From Pseudomonadota bacterium (GTDB lineage Bacteria > Pseudomonadota > Gammaproteobacteria > Acidiferrobacterales > Acidiferrobacteraceae): a stretch of 7,424 nucleotides of DNA. The stretch is taken from positions 1 to 7,424 of the forward strand of contig JAJZZU010000118.1 of the NCBI GenBank assembly GCA_021797365.1, read 5' to 3'. Positions 5,629 through 7,424 of the stretch are shown in pieces; position 1 is the first letter of the stretch, and the number at the start of each line of letters is the position of its first letter. Under the pieces are notes generated by a model, which worked only from the letters and a program-made list of their open reading frames with translations, was not told the DNA's origin and made no database searches. The position numbers were made by a program, and so were the translations under genes.

Positions 5629-6819
5629 CTATACAAAGCCCATGCGCGGCCGCGTCTCAGGCCGCCCCATGGTCCCCACATCGGCCGGAGCCAACCGCCG
5701 CCTGCCGGCCAACACCGCTTGACCCACGGCGCGCCGCAATCGCCGTTTGAGCTCGCGCAGATCCATTGGTGCGGAGGCCAAGGCCTCCAAGGTCTCGCGG
5801 TCAATCGCCACTCGGGCCGCTTTCCGCAAAGGCCTGCAGAGATCGTCCGCCAGGCGCATGGCGATCGCGAGACGCTCGTCGCGCGTCGGGCTTGCCACCG
5901 CGATCTCCTGGACACGCGAGCGCAAGGGCGCCGGCACCCGTTCGATGTCGTTGGCGGTGAGGATCACGAGCAACCGGCTTGCGTCACACGTAAGATCCAT
6001 CGCCACATCCCGCAACCGCCGGGCGCTGTCTTCCTCCAGCAGGTCGAGGAGCGCGGGCACAATGGGGCTTTGCTGCTCTTGCCCGAGCTTGTCGACCTCG
6101 TCGATCAAGAGCACCGAGTTCGCGTAGCGGCTCCTCGCGAGCAGGCTAAAGACGCGTCCGGGGTTGGCGGTCGACCAGTGACGGCTTGTCCCCGTGACCT
6201 CAAAGGCCCCTTGGGCGGTCCCGGCCGAGATCTGCTCCCAGTCGACGCCCAAACGACCGGCCAGGCGGCTCGCAAAGAAGGTCTTGCCCACCCCAGGTGC
6301 CCCATAGAGCAGGAGGGGACTGAGGCGAAAGCCTGCCGCCGTCTGTCCGGCTTGCAGCGCCCACTCGGGGGCCAACGCCTCGATCACCGCCCCAAAATTG
6401 GGGAAGTCGCGGGTAAGGCTCGCCAGCAATCCGGGGAGTGTCCGGGGGCTCGGGCGGCGCACCTGGCGCATCCCGCCGTCGCGCGCGGCCATTTCAAGCG
6501 GTGGCAAAAGCCGCGCCTTGTCCTCGCGGCGCAGCTTGGAGACCTGGGCCATGGCCTCCTGGAGGGCCTCTTGCGCAAACACCGGCACGCGGTCGCGCTG
6601 GCGTCTCACGGTCGCGACCACCGGGGGCACCTGCGTCTCCGCGGCTGGGGGCCCGAGGGGTTCCCCGGTAAAGGGATCACACGGCTCTTTCTCATCGTCC
6701 CGGGCGCGCTGGGACGCGATCTCGGCGGCCACGGGCTTTGGCACGATCAGCGGGCTTTTATCGTAATCATAAAAGGCAAAGCCGTCCGGAAGCGGATAGG
6801 TGCGGGCGGGTCTTTTCAT
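5629..6819 (-). CDS. Lon-like AAA+ ATPase without protease domain
   Basis: A 396-residue AAA+ ATPase. Walker A is GAPGVGKT (173-180), Walker B VLLIDE (236-241) followed by VDKL, sensor 1 is in ILTAND with Asn290, arginine-finger candidates lie in PLRSR (298-302), and a sensor-2-like helix DLRELKRRLRR is near 353-363. The stretch TSRHWSTANPGRVFSLL before Walker B resembles the Lon ATPase core. The Lon substrate-binding domain and the Ser-Lys protease domain are both absent, so this is an ATPase only, perhaps a remodeller. The first 120 residues form a polar N-terminal region (DKSPLIVPK near 20-28, a charged probable helix near 80-112) that I do not recognise. Start: ATG 6819 has AAGGA at a 7-base spacing and is preferred over GTG 6822. 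A terminator lies 55 bases upstream, so it likely has its own promoter at 6823-6876. It leads the series with the two phosphoesterases. Confidence 0.9.
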   Translation of the reverse strand: MKRPARTYPLPDGFAFYDYDKSPLIVPKPVAAEIASQRARDDEKEPCDPFTGEPLGPPAAETQVPPVVATVRRQRDRVPVFAQEALQEAMAQVSKLRREDKARLLPPLEMAARDGGMRQVRRPSPRTLPGLLASLTRDFPNFGAVIEALAPEWALQAGQTAAGFRLSPLLLYGAPGVGKTFFASRLAGRLGVDWEQISAGTAQGAFEVTGTSRHWSTANPGRVFSLLARSRYANSVLLIDEVDKLGQEQQSPIVPALLDLLEEDSARRLRDVAMDLTCDASRLLVILTANDIERVPAPLRSRVQEIAVASPTRDERLAIAMRLADDLCRPLRKAARVAIDRETLEALASAPMDLRELKRRLRRAVGQAVLAGRRRLAPADVGTMGRPETRPRMGFV

Positions 6820-6876
6820 CACACAGTCCTTCCCAAAGTGGGGAGGGGACGCCCCATCTCAGCCCGGGACCCCAAT

Positions 6877-6911
6877 AAAAAACCCCGCAGACTGTCCATC
6901 AGGCGGGGTTT
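6877..6911 (-). terminator. Intrinsic terminator upstream of the ATPase gene
   Basis: On the minus strand AAACCCCGC (6911-6903) pairs with GCGGGGTTT (6888-6880) around a 14-base loop and runs into TTTTTT (6882-6877). On the plus strand only TTT follows, so it acts chiefly leftwards. It would stop transcripts arriving from the TnpB side and insulate the ATPase gene from them. The next gene starts 57 bases further on. Confidence 0.85.
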
Positions 6912-7210
6912 AGGAGAAGGCGATCTCTAAGCGTCTCTCAATAACGGTGCCCTGTGCCCCCCGCAAACGCGCACAGACCGGCTACCAGCCACCACGTCCC
7001 GTGGTTCGCCGGTTCGGCATTCCTGTGGATGTTGAGATCAGATCGCATGCCCTGGTATTCCAACCACATAAAATTAATAAGGCGCGCATCCTAGCACTGG
7101 GATTTGGGAAGCGCAAGGGTTTTGCCGCCTCCCTTTTGCCGTCTCCAAGCGGCGAAGATGGCCCCGGCGCGATAGGCCCTGGTAGTAATGCCTGCAGTAG
7201 CGTTCGCTAT
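6912..7210. other. Gene-poor stretch between the IS200/IS605 right end and the terminator
   Basis: About 300 bases with no gene I can support. An open plus-strand frame (6947-7279) runs into the antisense of the IS right end and looks accidental; minus-strand frames show no recognisable protein. An AT-rich patch lies at 7064-7080. The inverted repeat TAGCG-TT-CGCTA (7198-7209) abuts the IS end. Any transcript leaving TnpB leftwards would cross this stretch and end at 6877. Confidence 0.4.
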
Positions 7211-7294
7211 TTGACATCCTCCCCTCCCTCAACCTCATGGTCGCCACTTACGCGGAATGGGCCATACGGCCTGCAATGAGGCCGGGGATTCCTA
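7211..7294 (-). ncRNA. IS200/IS605-type right end and omega-RNA-like scaffold
   Basis: On the minus strand, directly after the TnpB stop, comes GGAATCCCC, then nested hairpins, then GGGGAGGATGTCAA. This layout is characteristic of the right end of IS200/IS605 (IS1341-type) elements, where the 3' part of tnpB also encodes the omega (reRNA) guide scaffold. Pairings seen: TCCCC with GGGGA (7288-7284 and 7224-7220), GGCCT with AGGCC, and GGCC-GTAT-GGCC. The element should end at TCAA (7214-7211), which matches the usual right-end cleavage site. The RNA's 5' boundary lies inside tnpB and is not determined. Confidence 0.7.
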
Positions 7295-7424
7295 CGGCGC
7301 CAAGGGGCGGCATTGAGCCGCCCCTAAGTCGCTTCGGCGGGTTCCTGCTGCTGGCGGCATGACTGCACCGCTCACTTCACAGGCGATTCGGGCTGTGGTG
7401 TCCCACCCGGCGGAAGCGTCCGCC
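7292..7424 (-). CDS. tnpB: C-terminus of TnpB (IS200/IS605 family), partial
   Basis: The last 43 codons of a minus-strand gene entering from the right edge, ending at TAG 7294-7292. The tail reads WDTTARIACEVSGAVMPPAA, then GTRRSDLGAAQCRPLAP. A PAGTR-type motif close to the stop, followed at once by the GGAATCCCC right-end sequence, is typical of TnpB of IS1341-like elements. TnpB is an RNA-guided DNA nuclease, ancestral to Cas12. The RuvC domain and the TnpA status lie outside the window, so activity cannot be judged. Confidence 0.7.
   Translation of the reverse strand, partial: ADASAGWDTTARIACEVSGAVMPPAAGTRRSDLGAAQCRPLAP

Noticed and set aside
5719..6930. A 403-codon plus-strand open frame opposite the ATPase gene
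   Set aside because: It is antisense to a protein with clear Walker A, Walker B and sensor motifs, shows no domain of its own, and such long shadows are expected in GC-rich DNA.
6947..7279. A 110-codon plus-strand frame near the right edge
   Set aside because: Its 3' part is the complement of the IS200/IS605 right end, and I see no recognisable domain or ribosome site.

Overview
This is a GC-rich accessory region, probably from a proteobacterium. That guess rests on base composition, insertion-sequence types and HipA-like and Lon-like proteins; no housekeeping gene fixes the taxon. I see no tRNA, rRNA or CRISPR array. The content (two different insertion-sequence remnants, an orphan HipA kinase, a DruA-like protein, two metallophosphoesterases and a Lon-like AAA+ ATPase) suits a genomic island, integrative element or plasmid.

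Layout, left to right. Positions 3-116 (+) hold the last codons of an unidentified gene. Positions 252 to about 1640 (-) look like the remains of an IS4-family (IS50/Tn5-like) element: a 5'-truncated, frameshifted transposase (about 1640-1178) ends 3 bases before an intact DUF4338/DruA-like gene (1174-317), and a sequence resembling the Tn5 outer end lies at 252-270. Positions 1995-3308 (+) encode a full-length HipA-family kinase with no HipB partner beside it. Convergent to it, on the minus strand, are a calcineurin-like phosphoesterase (4362-3532), a second and different one (5437-4631), and a Lon-like AAA+ ATPase without a protease domain (6819-5629). At the right edge, minus strand, are the C-terminus of a TnpB protein (7424-7292) and the IS200/IS605-type right end with its omega-RNA-like fold (7294-7211).

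The minus-strand trio reads right to left: ATPase, phosphoesterase 2, phosphoesterase 1. It is not a simple tight operon. A clear intrinsic terminator lies 5' of the ATPase (6911-6877), another lies between the ATPase and phosphoesterase 2 (5495-5464, only 26 bases before the start codon), and a block of GC-rich inverted repeats separates the two phosphoesterases. The shared strand and order suggest a functional module, an ATPase with two metal-dependent phosphohydrolases, but the substrate is unknown and the link is inference.

The strongest leads are the DruA-like gene as an apparent passenger of an IS50-like element, the ATPase plus two phosphoesterases with a possible attenuator between them, and the TnpB right end whose adjoining guide can be read directly.
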